DNA from: Candidatus Saccharimonadota bacterium
GTDB taxonomy: Bacteria; Patescibacteriota; Saccharimonadia; CAILAD01; BJGX01
Assembly (NCBI GenBank): GCA_014191035.1
Contig: BJGX01000005.1
Location: forward strand, 1 to 59,756
Direction: 5' to 3'
Length of the DNA: 59,756 nucleotides
Shown here: positions 34,177 through 44,519 of the stretch, one piece after another
Numbering within the stretch: position 1 is the stretch's first letter
Layout of the letters: each line of letters begins with the position of its first letter
Program-made: the position numbers and the translations under genes
The notes under the pieces: generated by a model
What the model was told of the DNA's origin: nothing
The model's input: the letters and a program-made list of their open reading frames with translations, nothing else
Database searches by the model: none

Positions 34177-36990
34177 TTATTTAAGAAGTTTCTTAAGATA
34201 TTTGCCAGTATGAGAATCTTTTATTTGAGCGATTTGTTCAGGAGTGCCAGAGCCCAAAATGGTTCCGCCCTTGCTTCCACCTTCGGGGCCTAGATCGATT
34301 ATCCAGTCTGCACTCTTTATAACATCCAAATTATGTTCAATAATAAGTACTGAGTTTCCCATTGCGACCAGTGCATCTAAAACTTCTAAGAGCTTTTTAA
34401 CATCTTCAAAATGAAGGCCAGTTGTGGGCTCATCTAGAATATATAACGTTCTACCGGTTGCACGCCTGCTAAGTTCTGATGCAAGCTTAATTCGCTGGGC
34501 TTCACCACCCGAAAGAGTTGTGGCGGGCTGACCGAGCTTAATGTAGCCAAGTCCAACACTCTTTAAAGTTTCAAGTTTTCGACTGATGCTCGGTATATTT
34601 CCAAAAAAGTCACAAGCTTCTTCAACGGTCATTTCAAGAACGTCAGAAATATTTTTGCCTTTATAGACAATTTCTAAAGCCTCACGATTGTAACGCTTAC
34701 CTTTACATACGTCACAGGTCACGTAAACATCTGGTAAGAAATGCATTTCGATTTTTATAATTCCATCGCCCTTACAGTTTTCGCAACGCCCACCTTTTAC
34801 ATTAAAGCTAAATCGTCCAGCACTATAGCCTCTGATTTTTGCTTCGGACGTCATCGCAAACAGTTCACGAATATCATTAAATGCTCCGGTATAAGTTGCT
34901 GGGTTACTACGTGGGGTTCGGCCAATTGGGCTTTGATCGATATCGATAACTTTATCTAAATTTTCAGTTCCTTCAATTGCCCTGCATTTACCGGCTGGTT
35001 CTTGACTACGGTGATATTCTTGGCTTAGGCGTCGCGCTAAAATGTCATTAATTAATGAGCTTTTGCCAGAGCCAGAAACGCCCGTAACCACTGTCATTAT
35101 TCCCAGAGGAATCTCGGCAGTTACGTCTTTTAGGTTGTGCTCGGTTGCACCAATTATTTTAAGCGACTTACCATTTGACTTACGTCGCTCTTTTGGAACT
35201 TCAATTTTTTTACTGCCACTTAGGTACTGGCCTGTTAAAGATTCTTTTACTTTGGCAACTTCGGTTGGGGTACCTGCAGCCACAACTTTACCGCCATGTT
35301 CACCTGCAGCCGGGCCAATATCTATTACGTAGTCTGCCATACGAATTGTGTCTTCGTCGTGCTCCACAACAATAACTGTGTTGCCTAGTGCCTTTAGTCG
35401 CATAAGAGTAGAAATTAATCTGTCATTATCACGCTGGTGCAAACCAATCGAAGGTTCATCGAGGATATACAAAACACCCATCAAGCTTGACCCAATTTGG
35501 GTAGCTAAACGGATTCGCTGGGCCTCACCACCTGCTAAAGTATTCGCACTTCGGTCAAGACTTAAGTAGCTTAAACCAACATCATTTAAAAATGTTAGGC
35601 GAGCTAGAATTTCTTTTGTGATTTGGTTAGCAATTTTTTGTTGTTGTTCGCCAAGCTTCAGTCCATTGTAGTAAGAGAGGGCATCTTCGACTGTCATTTC
35701 GGAGATATCAGCGATTGATTTATTATCGATAGTAACTGCAAGCACCTCGGGTTTTAAGCGTTTACCATTACATGTCCCGCAGATTTGGCTCGTCATGTAT
35801 TTTTCGATTTCTTTCTTAACAAAATCGCTGTCTGTTTCTCGGTAGCGACGTTCTAGGTTCGGAATAATACCTTCAAATTTGGTTTTATATGTTCTGCCTC
35901 CAGGGCCTGGCACGCCAATCTCTTCATCACCAGTACCATACAAAATTGTGTAAAGCTGATCGTCTGTAAGCTGATCTACCGGTTTTTCGATACTAAATTT
36001 GTGAGCTTTGGCCACTGCCTGAACTAACTTGGTGTACCAATTAAGTCGCTGGGTGGTTCTGCTCCATGGCCGAATTGCACCCTCAAGTATGCTTAAGTTT
36101 CTGTTTGGAATTATAAGCTCTGCATCGATTACCAAAAGCGATCCTAGACCCATACAGCTTGGGCAGGCACCGTGCGGAGAGTTAAAACTGAATAGTCTTG
36201 GTTCAATCTCCGGAAGAGCAAAATCCGAATCTGCCGTGGTGTAATGCTCTGAATATAATTTTTCTTCATTAGTGTCATAATTGAGCACACTTATAACGCC
36301 CTCGCCCAAATGCAAAGCCGCCTCAACTGATTCAACCAAGCGCTGAGGATTATCTTTGTCGATAGTTAATCTATCTGTGACTACCTCAATAGTATGCTTC
36401 TTTTGCTTATTAAGTTTAGGAACTTCATCAATTGGAATGATATTTCCATCAAGACGCACACGACTATAGCCGGCCTTTTGAATTTCTGAAAGCAAATGAA
36501 CGTGTTCACCTTTTTTGTCTTTTACAATTGGCGCTAAAAGCACAACCTTGGTATTTTTAGGATATTCAAAAATTAAATCTACGATTTGCTGAGGAGTCTG
36601 TTTGGTTAAAACTTCACCTGTTTTTGGATTATGCGGGACCCCTACACGAGCAAATAAAAGTCTCATATAATCATAAATTTCTGTAACTGTCGCAACTGTA
36701 CTGCGTGGGTTTCGGCTAGATGATTTTTGATCAATTGAAATAGCCGGGCTTAAGCCCTCTATCTGGTCGACGTCTGGCTTTTCCATTAGCCCTAAAAATT
36801 GGCGCGCATAAGCACTCAGGCTCTCAACATATCGACGCTGACCTTCGGCGTAGATAGTATCAAAAGCCAAAGATGATTTACCACTTCCAGAGAGTCCAGT
36901 AATGACCACCAACTTGTCGCGCGGTATTTCGACATCGATGTTTTTGAGGTTATGTTCTCTAGCACCCTTAACAATTATTTTATCGTGCAT
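34177..36990 (-). CDS. uvrA: excinuclease ABC subunit A
   Basis: 937 residues. Two ABC ATPase modules: Walker [17 protein letters not shown] (about 30) and [16 protein letters not shown] (about 640), with [12 protein letters not shown] and [12 protein letters not shown] signatures. Zinc-finger cysteines are intact ([30 protein letters not shown]), unlike LigA here. It finds DNA damage and loads UvrB. GAGGAG precedes the ATG. Confidence 0.97.
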   Translation of the reverse strand: MHDKIIVKGAREHNLKNIDVEIPRDKLVVITGLSGSGKSSLAFDTIYAEGQRRYVESLSAYARQFLGLMEKPDVDQIEGLSPAISIDQKSSSRNPRSTVATVTEIYDYMRLLFARVGVPHNPKTGEVLTKQTPQQIVDLIFEYPKNTKVVLLAPIVKDKKGEHVHLLSEIQKAGYSRVRLDGNIIPIDEVPKLNKQKKHTIEVVTDRLTIDKDNPQRLVESVEAALHLGEGVISVLNYDTNEEKLYSEHYTTADSDFALPEIEPRLFSFNSPHGACPSCMGLGSLLVIDAELIIPNRNLSILEGAIRPWSRTTQRLNWYTKLVQAVAKAHKFSIEKPVDQLTDDQLYTILYGTGDEEIGVPGPGGRTYKTKFEGIIPNLERRYRETDSDFVKKEIEKYMTSQICGTCNGKRLKPEVLAVTIDNKSIADISEMTVEDALSYYNGLKLGEQQQKIANQITKEILARLTFLNDVGLSYLSLDRSANTLAGGEAQRIRLATQIGSSLMGVLYILDEPSIGLHQRDNDRLISTLMRLKALGNTVIVVEHDEDTIRMADYVIDIGPAAGEHGGKVVAAGTPTEVAKVKESLTGQYLSGSKKIEVPKERRKSNGKSLKIIGATEHNLKDVTAEIPLGIMTVVTGVSGSGKSSLINDILARRLSQEYHRSQEPAGKCRAIEGTENLDKVIDIDQSPIGRTPRSNPATYTGAFNDIRELFAMTSEAKIRGYSAGRFSFNVKGGRCENCKGDGIIKIEMHFLPDVYVTCDVCKGKRYNREALEIVYKGKNISDVLEMTVEEACDFFGNIPSISRKLETLKSVGLGYIKLGQPATTLSGGEAQRIKLASELSRRATGRTLYILDEPTTGLHFEDVKKLLEVLDALVAMGNSVLIIEHNLDVIKSADWIIDLGPEGGSKGGTILGSGTPEQIAQIKDSHTGKYLKKLLK

Positions 36991-37037
36991 AAGTTCTCCT
37001 CGATTTGCTTTATTATTGGACGCAAAATCAGCTATAA

Positions 37038-37066
37038 ATTGTACGCCTTAAGTCAAGATTATTCAA
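37038..37066 (-). promoter_or_regulatory. promoter of uvrA
   Basis: Minus strand TTGAAT, 17-nt spacer, TACAAT, between uvrB and uvrA. No LexA-like operator was recognised. Confidence 0.6.
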
Positions 37067-37079
37067 GAGTATTTATGTA

Positions 37080-39065
37080 CTACTTTATTTTTTTACTTTT
37101 AATTACATCTTTAATTTCTTCGATTTGATCACGTAATTCGGCAGCCTTCTCGAATTGTAAATTGGCAGCTGCCATTTCCATTTGTTCATTTAGCTGCTTG
37201 CTAAGATAGGCCAGCTCATCTTTGGGTACTTTATAAAAATCAATTTCCTCGACATCTACAGTCTCGGCTTCTACTTCCGAACGCAAAGATTCGGCTATAG
37301 CTTTTTTAACCGTGGTTGGTGTAATGCCGTTTTCTTTATTATGTCGCTCTTGTAGCTCGCGTCGATTTTTGGTTACTTCAATCGCTCTCTGCATACTTCC
37401 CGTCATGTTATCGGCGTACATAATTACCTTGCCTTCCTGATGTCGTGCTGCTCGGCCAATTGTCTGAATAAGTGATGTCTCTGAACGCAAAAAGCCTTCC
37501 TTGTCGGCATCGATAATCGCAACCAAGCTAACTTCTGGCAAATCAAGTCCCTCGCGAAGCAAATTAATGCCGACTAAAACATCATAAATTCCAGCCCTAA
37601 GATCCCTTAATATATCGCTCCGCTCCAGTGTGTCTACATCGGAATGCAAATACTGAACTTTGATATTTAATTCATTTAAGTAATCGGTTAGGTCCTCGGC
37701 CATTCGCTTAGTAAGCGTTGTTACCAAAACTCTTTGACGCTTTTTAATGCGATCTCGAATTTCTGCAATAATATCATCTACTTGGTTGTCGCTAGGCCTA
37801 ACCTCTACAATTGGGTCAAGAAGACCTGTTGGTCTTATTATCTGATCGACAGTCTGCTCAGATCTGCTTAGTTCGTATGTGCCTGGAGTTGCTGATACGT
37901 ATATAACTTTATTTATATGTCTTTCAAATTCAGTAAAGTTTAGCGGTCGATTATCTAGTGCACTTGGCAATCGAAAACCGTGCTCAATTAAATTTTCTTT
38001 GCGCGCCCTATCTCCACTATACATACCTCCAACCTGAGGAATCGTCATATGGCTTTCGTCTATTAACATCAAAAAATCATCTGGGAAGTAGTCCATTAAA
38101 GTGGCTGGTTGTTCGCCAGGCTCGCGATTGGTCAAATATCTAGCGTAGTTTTCAATCCCCTTTACATAGCCAGTCTGCTCCATTATTTCGATATCGTACT
38201 TAATTCTATTTTCTAGACGTTGGGCTTCCAAAAACTTAGCATTAGACTTAAACCATTCAACACGCTCCTCGGCTTCGGTTTTTATTTTTTGAATGGCCAC
38301 CTCAAGCTGTTGTTTTGGAGTAACATAATGTTTTGCTGGAAAAACGTTAAGTTCGTTAAGTTTACCCGTAACCTCACCCGTAAGATAATCAATTTGCTTG
38401 ATACTATCGATGTCATCGCCAAAGAATTCTATTCGATACGCACATTCCTCCCCAATAGGAAAAATGTCTAAGTTTTCTCCTCGAACCCTAAAAGTACCGC
38501 GCTCGAAACTTATGTCGTTGCGCTGATATTGTATGTCATTTAGCTGCCTTAGGAGCTTATCCCGTTTGCGAACTTCGCCAAGCTTTAATTTAATTGTCAT
38601 TCCCTGGTAGTCATCAATACTACCAATACCATAAATACAGCTTACCGAGGCAATAATAATTACATCTTTTCGACTCAATAAGCTTGCAGTTGCAGCGTGC
38701 CTTAATCTATCAATTTCTTCGTTAATATCACTATCTTTTTCTATATAAGTATCACTGCGTGCGATATAAGCTTCTGGTTGATAATAATCGAAGTAGCTAA
38801 CAAAATAATGAACAGCGTTATCAGGGAAGAATTCTTTGAATTCACCATAAAGTTGAGCCGCCAAGGTTTTGTTGTGGCTCAATATCAAAGTCGGCTTACC
38901 GTAATTTGCTATTACGTTAGCCATCGTAAAAGTTTTGCCTGATCCAGTAATACCCAAGAGTGCCTGCTCTTTGTATTTGTTACGCAGACCCTCGGTCAAT
39001 TTTTTGATTGCTTCAGGCTGGTCACCGGCGGGCGGAAACTTTGAATGTAAATTAAAAGCGCTCAC
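37080..39065 (-). CDS. uvrB: excinuclease ABC subunit B
   Basis: 661 residues, GTG start. Helicase motifs: [13 protein letters not shown] (Walker A, about 45), the beta-hairpin [21 protein letters not shown], and [15 protein letters not shown] ... [10 protein letters not shown]-terminal UVR motif ([23 protein letters not shown]) that binds UvrC. TACAAT with a TG extension ends 6 nt before the GTG. Confidence 0.97.
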   Translation of the reverse strand: MSAFNLHSKFPPAGDQPEAIKKLTEGLRNKYKEQALLGITGSGKTFTMANVIANYGKPTLILSHNKTLAAQLYGEFKEFFPDNAVHYFVSYFDYYQPEAYIARSDTYIEKDSDINEEIDRLRHAATASLLSRKDVIIIASVSCIYGIGSIDDYQGMTIKLKLGEVRKRDKLLRQLNDIQYQRNDISFERGTFRVRGENLDIFPIGEECAYRIEFFGDDIDSIKQIDYLTGEVTGKLNELNVFPAKHYVTPKQQLEVAIQKIKTEAEERVEWFKSNAKFLEAQRLENRIKYDIEIMEQTGYVKGIENYARYLTNREPGEQPATLMDYFPDDFLMLIDESHMTIPQVGGMYSGDRARKENLIEHGFRLPSALDNRPLNFTEFERHINKVIYVSATPGTYELSRSEQTVDQIIRPTGLLDPIVEVRPSDNQVDDIIAEIRDRIKKRQRVLVTTLTKRMAEDLTDYLNELNIKVQYLHSDVDTLERSDILRDLRAGIYDVLVGINLLREGLDLPEVSLVAIIDADKEGFLRSETSLIQTIGRAARHQEGKVIMYADNMTGSMQRAIEVTKNRRELQERHNKENGITPTTVKKAIAESLRSEVEAETVDVEEIDFYKVPKDELAYLSKQLNEQMEMAAANLQFEKAAELRDQIEEIKDVIKSKKIK

Positions 39066-39071
39066 GCTACT

Positions 39072-39080
39072 ATTGTAGCA
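39072..39080 (-). promoter_or_regulatory. extended -10 of uvrB, leaderless GTG start
   Basis: TGC plus TACAAT, then 6 nt to the GTG. No Shine-Dalgarno. Confidence 0.55.
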
Positions 39081-39082
39081 GT

Positions 39083-39208
39083 CTAGCGGCCAATAAATAC
39101 AGACTTAATAGTCGAAACCAAAGAAGGTCGAGCAATTGCTACGACTTCTACGATCGATTCCGAACTATAATATTCAATTCGTACTTTTTTATTTTGTGTT
39201 GTAAGCAT
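39083..39208 (-). CDS. possible 41-residue peptide
   Basis: An open frame ATG-TAG encoding 41 residues, starting [16 protein letters not shown] and ending VFIGR, in the gap upstream of uvrB. No Shine-Dalgarno is seen and the upstream 70 bases are extremely AT-rich. Weak evidence; it may simply be leader DNA. Confidence 0.25.
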   Translation of the reverse strand: MLTTQNKKVRIEYYSSESIVEVVAIARPSLVSTIKSVFIGR

Positions 39209-39293
39209 TTTGTTTTTTGTTTTTTAATATTGCTTATGTTTATTTTGCTCTTAAATAAACCGGGTGTCAATATTTTTTTTAATAAATATTTTA

Positions 39294-39434
39294 CTAACCG
39301 CCATTAACAGCAGCTGCAAAACTCTGGATTACCAAAAATATACCAACAAGAACAAATGCTGAGCACATCAGAAAGACTGTGAGCATGTTCACTTTGGTAG
39401 TTTTGTTGTTTGATTTTGTTTTTTTAACTGGCAT
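39294..39434 (-). CDS. 46-residue single-pass membrane protein
   Basis: ATG preceded by AGGAGGG at ideal spacing, then a Lys/Asn/Thr-rich head (MPVKKTKSNNKTTKVN) and one membrane helix (MLTVFLMCSAFVLVGIFLVI) ending QSFAAAVNGG. The strong ribosome binding site and an upstream TATAAT (39461-39466) support it as a real gene. Function unknown. Confidence 0.65.
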   Translation of the reverse strand: MPVKKTKSNNKTTKVNMLTVFLMCSAFVLVGIFLVIQSFAAAVNGG

Positions 39435-39488
39435 AACCCTCCTAAAGTTATTATGCTTAGATTATAACTTTACAGCTTTCGTGTCAAA

Positions 39489-39728
39489 TTACTTTGCAAA
39501 TATAGCGTCAAGCTTTGGTTTGTCAAAACCAACGATAATCTCTCCACCCGCGTCAATAACTGGAACGCCCATTTGTCCTGATTTATCAACCATTTCTTGA
39601 ACTCTGTCACGTTGCTCTGCTAGATCAACAGTTTCATAATCCACCTTGTTATCTGCGAAATACTCCTTAACTGCCTTACAAAAAACGCAAGTTGGTGTTG
39701 TGTATAAAATTACTTTTTTATCAGCCAT
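39489..39728 (-). CDS. glutaredoxin/NrdH-like protein
   Basis: 79 residues of thioredoxin fold: KVILYTTPTCVFCKAVKEYF with the CxxC at residues 14-17, MGVPVIDAGGEIIVGFDKPKLD with the cis-Pro. Reduces disulfides, perhaps for ribonucleotide reductase; the partner is likely the thioredoxin reductase whose gene ends 35 nt upstream. AAAGGAT precedes the ATG. Confidence 0.88.
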   Translation of the reverse strand: MADKKVILYTTPTCVFCKAVKEYFADNKVDYETVDLAEQRDRVQEMVDKSGQMGVPVIDAGGEIIVGFDKPKLDAIFAK

Positions 39729-39762
39729 TATTATCCTTTCTTTACTATACTAAGTATAGCAC

Positions 39763-40695
39763 TTATTGTTTCTTTGCCAAATATATAGAGGCCTGGATTG
39801 CAGCTTTGGCTCCTTCACCGGCAGCAGTAATTATTTGCTTTTCTACCACTTCGGTTATATCTCCGGCCGCAAAAACTCCCGGCACCGAGGTGGAATTTAA
39901 TTCGTCAATTATAATCTCTCCATTTTTATTTAGTTTTATGAAGCCCTTAAGGTAATCAGTTGCTGGAAGTGAGCCGACCTCAATAAACACCCCCGAAACA
40001 TGCAGGTCTTTTTCTAGGCCTCCATCCCGTGATTTTATTCTGAGAGTATCTACTAGCTTATCCCCCTCAATCTCAACAATCTCGGTGTTATTCATTATTC
40101 TTATATGATGAAGGTCCATTACCTTGTCTATCATTACTGGATCGCCAGTTAACTCATTTGTGATATTAACAATGTAAATTTGCTTTACTAACTTACTTAC
40201 ATTTAGTGCAGCGTCTAGTGCCGAGTTGCCACCTCCTATAATTGCTACATCTTTTCCCTTAAATAATGGGCCATCGCACCAAGCGCAATAAGTCACTCCT
40301 CTGTTTAGAAATTCTTTTTCGCCTTTTACGCCCAGTTCTCGAGGGACCTTTCCTCCTGCTATTATTATTGCCTTGGCTTCCTCTTTTTTACCGTCCCCTG
40401 TTTCAACTAAAAAGTTTTTGCCCTTTTTAGAAACTTTATTAATGCCAGAGATACTAACTCTTAATTCAACGTCCTCGCTAAACTCTTCAAGATGGTCTTC
40501 GAATTTTTTTACCAGATCTGGCCCTGTAATCATGCTAAATCCCAGATAATTTTCAATGTCACTGCTCCAAGAAGCTTGGCCACCAATATCTTTTGAGATA
40601 ATTAATGTTTTAAGTTTTTTGCGGGCTGCATAAACACCAGCCGTCATACCAGCCGGTCCTGCACCAACAATAATTAAGTCATATATTTTGCTCAT
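39763..40695 (-). CDS. trxB: thioredoxin reductase-type flavoprotein
   Basis: 310 residues. FAD motif IVGAGPAGMTAGVYAARK (about 9), redox CAWC in TYCAWCDGPLFKGK (about 138), NADPH motif IGGGNSALDAAL and FAAGDITE near the C-terminus. Passes electrons from NADPH to the glutaredoxin or a thioredoxin. Last gene of the sugar-phosphate operon, overlapping the PfkB gene by 4 nt. The usual CATC is CAWC here. Confidence 0.93.
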   Translation of the reverse strand: MSKIYDLIIVGAGPAGMTAGVYAARKKLKTLIISKDIGGQASWSSDIENYLGFSMITGPDLVKKFEDHLEEFSEDVELRVSISGINKVSKKGKNFLVETGDGKKEEAKAIIIAGGKVPRELGVKGEKEFLNRGVTYCAWCDGPLFKGKDVAIIGGGNSALDAALNVSKLVKQIYIVNITNELTGDPVMIDKVMDLHHIRIMNNTEIVEIEGDKLVDTLRIKSRDGGLEKDLHVSGVFIEVGSLPATDYLKGFIKLNKNGEIIIDELNSTSVPGVFAAGDITEVVEKQIITAAGEGAKAAIQASIYLAKKQ

Positions 40696-41711
40696 ATCTT
40701 AGCTATCTCCTTTGGTTTGTAATTGTGTGGGGCGTGTTCCAGCAAATTTATTAAACTCGCTTTTGGAAGCAAGCCTGCTTGTGCACCTAGTTTTTGAGCT
40801 ACACTCATCGGATTAATTGGTGCCCACATTAGTGCCGTTTTAATATCATGTCCACTTGCAAGGGCGGCAACAAATGTTGAAGTATAGGCATCTCCGCAGC
40901 CCGTTCTGTCATAAGGTTTTTTGGGGTCCGGATAGTTTCTCATGCTATAAACATTTGCACCATCACTTGCATAACTACCATTTGGGCCATCAGTTACTAC
41001 AACAATTTTTGGACCAAGCTTATGCAGTTCCTTTATTAAGGAAACAACATTTGAACTATTATTTCCGGTGATAATTTGAGCCTCCTCTAAATTTGAGGCA
41101 AATAGCTCAGTTTTGGCATAAAGATTTTTTAGCTTTTCTGTGCCCATTCTAATCTGGAATGTGCCCGGCTGAAAAGCAAGTTTTACTTCAGGATTGCCAT
41201 TTAAATACTCAACTATATCTGTATGTATATGTCCAGCCTTTTCACCGATTGAACTTAAATATATCCACCTGGGTGTATTTTGTTTGGGAATCTTTGGCCA
41301 AGTGTACTCGTAGGGCTCGTGTTTAATAAGAATCGTGCGATCTGCGCCATACCACAACACATAATGATAATTGCTCGCCATAGAATGATGTTTTTTTACA
41401 AATTCTACAGAAACTCCTTGAGTGGTCAATGCAACCAGCATATTCTCACCAACCTTGTCATCGCCTATATTAGAATAAAGAGCCGAATTGAGTCCAAGCT
41501 TGGCGAAGCAAACTGCTGCATTAGGGCTATTACCAACACCATCAATAACAGTCGAATTCTCAAATGGTATTTTAGTCCCATATGTCATACAAAGTAGCGG
41601 ATGATGCGACCCTGGGTTTTTAATACTTGCCTCATGAGGCAAAAGCTTTATAAATGCGTCTGTCACCACGTCTCCGACGCTCAAAATATCTATTTTATGC
41701 TCTCTGTTCAT
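40692..41711 (-). CDS. PfkB-family sugar kinase 1
   Basis: 339 residues. VIDGVGNSPNAAVCFAKLG (substrate-binding Gly block) and DRTGCGDAYTSTFVAAL with the catalytic Asp. Ribokinase/carbohydrate kinase fold. Substrate not certain: the location next to ribose-5-phosphate isomerase and transketolase suggests a pentose, nucleoside or hexose phosphate. Overlaps PfkB 2 by 4 nt. Confidence 0.88.
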   Translation of the reverse strand: MNREHKIDILSVGDVVTDAFIKLLPHEASIKNPGSHHPLLCMTYGTKIPFENSTVIDGVGNSPNAAVCFAKLGLNSALYSNIGDDKVGENMLVALTTQGVSVEFVKKHHSMASNYHYVLWYGADRTILIKHEPYEYTWPKIPKQNTPRWIYLSSIGEKAGHIHTDIVEYLNGNPEVKLAFQPGTFQIRMGTEKLKNLYAKTELFASNLEEAQIITGNNSSNVVSLIKELHKLGPKIVVVTDGPNGSYASDGANVYSMRNYPDPKKPYDRTGCGDAYTSTFVAALASGHDIKTALMWAPINPMSVAQKLGAQAGLLPKASLINLLEHAPHNYKPKEIAKI

Positions 41712-42670
41712 AATGTTTCTGTTTCTACCTTTAAAGTCCTTAGAGCTGGTTTTTTTAATATTGCGATTCTAGTCCCGAAAATTTCCATCACCGAACATGC
41801 ATTTGCACTAGCCATAGTTAAGGCCTGCGGAACACTCTTTTGTTGAAAAATTTCCGATACATAGCCAGCAGCAAAAGCATCTTCACTTCCAGTCATATCA
41901 AGTGGGTTAAGTTTTTTGTAGGTTGGAGCCATAAAAATAGTATCGTCCTCAAAAGCATAAGAATTACTAGTAACATCATACAACACTAATGATTGCACTC
42001 CAATGCCATTCAACTGCCTAATAATTTCGACGGGGCTATTTTCTTCACCAAAATACGCACTAGCAAGCATCAATGGAAACAATACTTTATTTGAATTAGC
42101 CAATACAAAATTAAACTGTCGCTTCTTGTATCCTTTAAGGTCCTTGATGTTTACATAAATTTGCGCCTTATTAACTTTTGCCCAATTACAGTAGTATTTA
42201 AAAATTCTAAAATCTTCAGGCAAATCAGCAAAATAAATTAATTTTGACTTCAGATTAGATACCTTTGCATCTTTCGCCCTAAGTGCAACAGAAGAATTGC
42301 TATAACCCAAGTTGATTTCGGTCGCTCTTTCAGTAACTATATGTATATTTAAATCCGTATGGTGCTCTGGCGTACTAACCATAGTTTCAGTTTGTACGCC
42401 CTCATGCTTTGCTATTATTTTAATTTGATTTGCAAGGTGGTCTTTGCCTGTTCGAGCCAAACAGCCGGCAGTTATTCCTTGCCTTGCAAAAAGTATCGAC
42501 GCGTTTAGGGCCGATCCTCCAGCTTCGTATATGGAATGGTCTATTTTATAAAAACTATCATTTTTAAGCTCAATATTATTTTCTACGGAAAACTTATCGG
42601 GCTTCAATTCTTTACCGCTTATAAAAATATCGAACCTTGCAGAACCAATGCACAAAATGTCTAAATCCAT
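41708..42670 (-). CDS. PfkB-family protein 2 with altered GxGD motif
   Basis: 320 residues. IYEAGGSALNASILFARQG at about residue 48 is the family Gly block. The signature that normally reads D-x-x-G-A-G-D is DMTGSEDAFAAGY here, keeping the Asp but replacing the anion-hole Gly by Glu. It may be a kinase with reduced activity or a non-catalytic partner of PfkB 1, whose gene it overlaps. Sequence identity to PfkB 1 is low. Confidence 0.82.
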   Translation of the reverse strand: MDLDILCIGSARFDIFISGKELKPDKFSVENNIELKNDSFYKIDHSIYEAGGSALNASILFARQGITAGCLARTGKDHLANQIKIIAKHEGVQTETMVSTPEHHTDLNIHIVTERATEINLGYSNSSVALRAKDAKVSNLKSKLIYFADLPEDFRIFKYYCNWAKVNKAQIYVNIKDLKGYKKRQFNFVLANSNKVLFPLMLASAYFGEENSPVEIIRQLNGIGVQSLVLYDVTSNSYAFEDDTIFMAPTYKKLNPLDMTGSEDAFAAGYVSEIFQQKSVPQALTMASANACSVMEIFGTRIAILKKPALRTLKVETETL

Positions 42671-42673
42671 AAC

Positions 42674-43645
42674 TCAAACCTTTATTACTTCTGTAACTGA
42701 CTTTACCACAGAAGCGCTGTCTAGTTGATATTCCTTCCAAAGTTCAGAAATAGTTCCAGACTGTCCAAATCTATCCCTAACTCCTAGCCTAATTATTTTA
42801 GTTGGCTGATGCTCCGACAATAGTTCTGAAACAGCTCCGCCAAGCCCCGCTGTAGTCTGAGCTTCCTCAAGCGTAAAAACTAGGCCGGTTTTTTTTGCAG
42901 TTTTTATAATGGTTTTAGAATCAATCGGCTTTATTGTGTGGCAGTTTATAACTTCTACACTTTTGCCGATGTTGTTAAGTTCTCTAGCTGCCTTCAAAGC
43001 CTCATAAACCAATGGTCCGCATGCAACTATTGTCATGTCGTCCCCTTCTTTAAGGACTTCTGCCTTACCTATTTTGAATTCTGAATTTTCAGATGTAAAA
43101 ACAGCTGTTTTTTCTCTGGTAAGTCTTAAGTAGCTCGGTTTATCTATTTTTGCCAACTCTTCTGTAGCTTTTTTTGCTTCTAGGCTATCTGCTGGAACAA
43201 CCACAATCATATTCGGCAGAGCTCTCATTAATGCAATGTCTTCTAGCATTTGGTGAGTCGCGCCATCGGGCCCAACCGAAACCCCGGAATGGCAACCCAC
43301 GACTTTAACAGGCCTATCATTAAGGCAAATTGTAGTTCGTATTTGTTCCCAATTCCTACCCGGACTAAAGCTAGCATAGCTTGTTACGAAAGGCTTCTTG
43401 CCTATTGCTGCCATACCGCTAGCAACAGTTACTAAATTTTGTTCAGCAACACCCATCTCTACAAACCTATCTGGAAATTCTTTTGCAAAGGGCTCCACCT
43501 GGGTAGATTCAGCTAAGTCTGCTGAAAGTGCAACTATTTCGCTATCGTTTTTGCCTGCCTCTAAAAGTCCTTCCCCAAAACCCTTTCGAGTTGGCTCCAT
43601 TAATATGTCTGAGCCAAATATTTCTTCTGCTAAGTAATTACTCAT
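42674..43645 (-). CDS. transketolase, C-terminal subunit
   Basis: 323 residues from the ATG at 43645, 5 nt after AGGAG; an upstream ATG (43666) would overlap the previous gene more. Pyrimidine-binding domain: AEQNLVTVASGMAAIGKKPFVTSYASF and GVSVGPDGATHQMLEDIALMR; C-terminal domain with EEAQTTAGLGGAVSELL. It pairs with the N-terminal subunit encoded just upstream to form a two-chain thiamine-diphosphate transketolase. Confidence 0.93.
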   Translation of the reverse strand: MSNYLAEEIFGSDILMEPTRKGFGEGLLEAGKNDSEIVALSADLAESTQVEPFAKEFPDRFVEMGVAEQNLVTVASGMAAIGKKPFVTSYASFSPGRNWEQIRTTICLNDRPVKVVGCHSGVSVGPDGATHQMLEDIALMRALPNMIVVVPADSLEAKKATEELAKIDKPSYLRLTREKTAVFTSENSEFKIGKAEVLKEGDDMTIVACGPLVYEALKAARELNNIGKSVEVINCHTIKPIDSKTIIKTAKKTGLVFTLEEAQTTAGLGGAVSELLSEHQPTKIIRLGVRDRFGQSGTISELWKEYQLDSASVVKSVTEVIKV

Positions 43646-44519
43646 GCTCACTCCTAATTTTTCCATTCATTGTTCTGAGCTTTTCTAAGGCAACTTTGGC
43701 TTGCCTATCTTTTGGAGGGTCCCCAGAAATATCCTTAGATCCCGGCGGGATTCCGTGCCAACGAAAATCAAATTCCATGAAATCCACACCCTTGCCCGGA
43801 ATAGTATGCGCGATAATGCATGTGGGTTTTTCGAAAATAGCTTTACTCTGATTCATTGCTGATACAATATCATCAAAATCATGACCATTTATTTCTATTA
43901 CATGCCAGTTAAATGATTGGTACTTCATTGCAAATGGCTCTAAAGGCATTACATCCTCGGTCATACCATCGATTTGGATATTATTTCTATCAACAATCAC
44001 GGTTAAATTACTTAGCTTATTTTTACCAGCAAACATAATTGCTTCCCACGTGTTGCCTTCTTGATGCTCGCCGTCACTGGTTAAACACCAGACTCTTTGC
44101 TGTTTTTCCTGGTTCATTCTTAAAGCAAGTGCCATACCACTGGCCTGACTTATTCCACTGCCTAGTGGACCACTGGTAGTTTCAAGTCCTGGTAGCCGTA
44201 ATCTCTCAGGGTGCCCCTGAAGTCGAGTACCAAATTTTCTTAGAGTTTTGAGCTCATCTATTTCGAAATATCCTGCCCTTGCCATAGTCGCGTAAAGTAC
44301 CGGATTGATATGTCCGTTACTAAGTACTACTCTGTCCCTTTCTGGCCACTCAGGATTATGTGGCTGATGGCGCAAAACCTCGAAGTATAAGGCCGTAAAT
44401 ATATCTGCCATACCTAGAGGCCCGGCGGTATGTCCGCTACCTGCCTCAACAAGCATCTTAATAATATCTTCACGAATGTGATTTGCGATTAATTCAAGCT
44501 CTTTATCTGAATGAATCAT
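43638..44519 (-). CDS. transketolase, N-terminal subunit
   Basis: 293 residues. Thiamine-binding domain: EAGSGHTAGPLGMADIFTALYF, LSNGHINPVLYATMA, GPLGSGISQASGMALALR and the GDG-N metal motif TSDGEHQEGNTWEAIMFAGKNKLSNL. Moves two-carbon units between sugar phosphates. Overlaps both rpe and the C-terminal subunit gene. Confidence 0.94.
   Translation of the reverse strand: MIHSDKELELIANHIREDIIKMLVEAGSGHTAGPLGMADIFTALYFEVLRHQPHNPEWPERDRVVLSNGHINPVLYATMARAGYFEIDELKTLRKFGTRLQGHPERLRLPGLETTSGPLGSGISQASGMALALRMNQEKQQRVWCLTSDGEHQEGNTWEAIMFAGKNKLSNLTVIVDRNNIQIDGMTEDVMPLEPFAMKYQSFNWHVIEINGHDFDDIVSAMNQSKAIFEKPTCIIAHTIPGKGVDFMEFDFRWHGIPPGSKDISGDPPKDRQAKVALEKLRTMNGKIRSEHE

Noticed and set aside
43638-43645. 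Frameshifted full-length transketolase
   Set aside because: The second half has its own Shine-Dalgarno and ATG, and split transketolases are known; this is a real two-gene arrangement.
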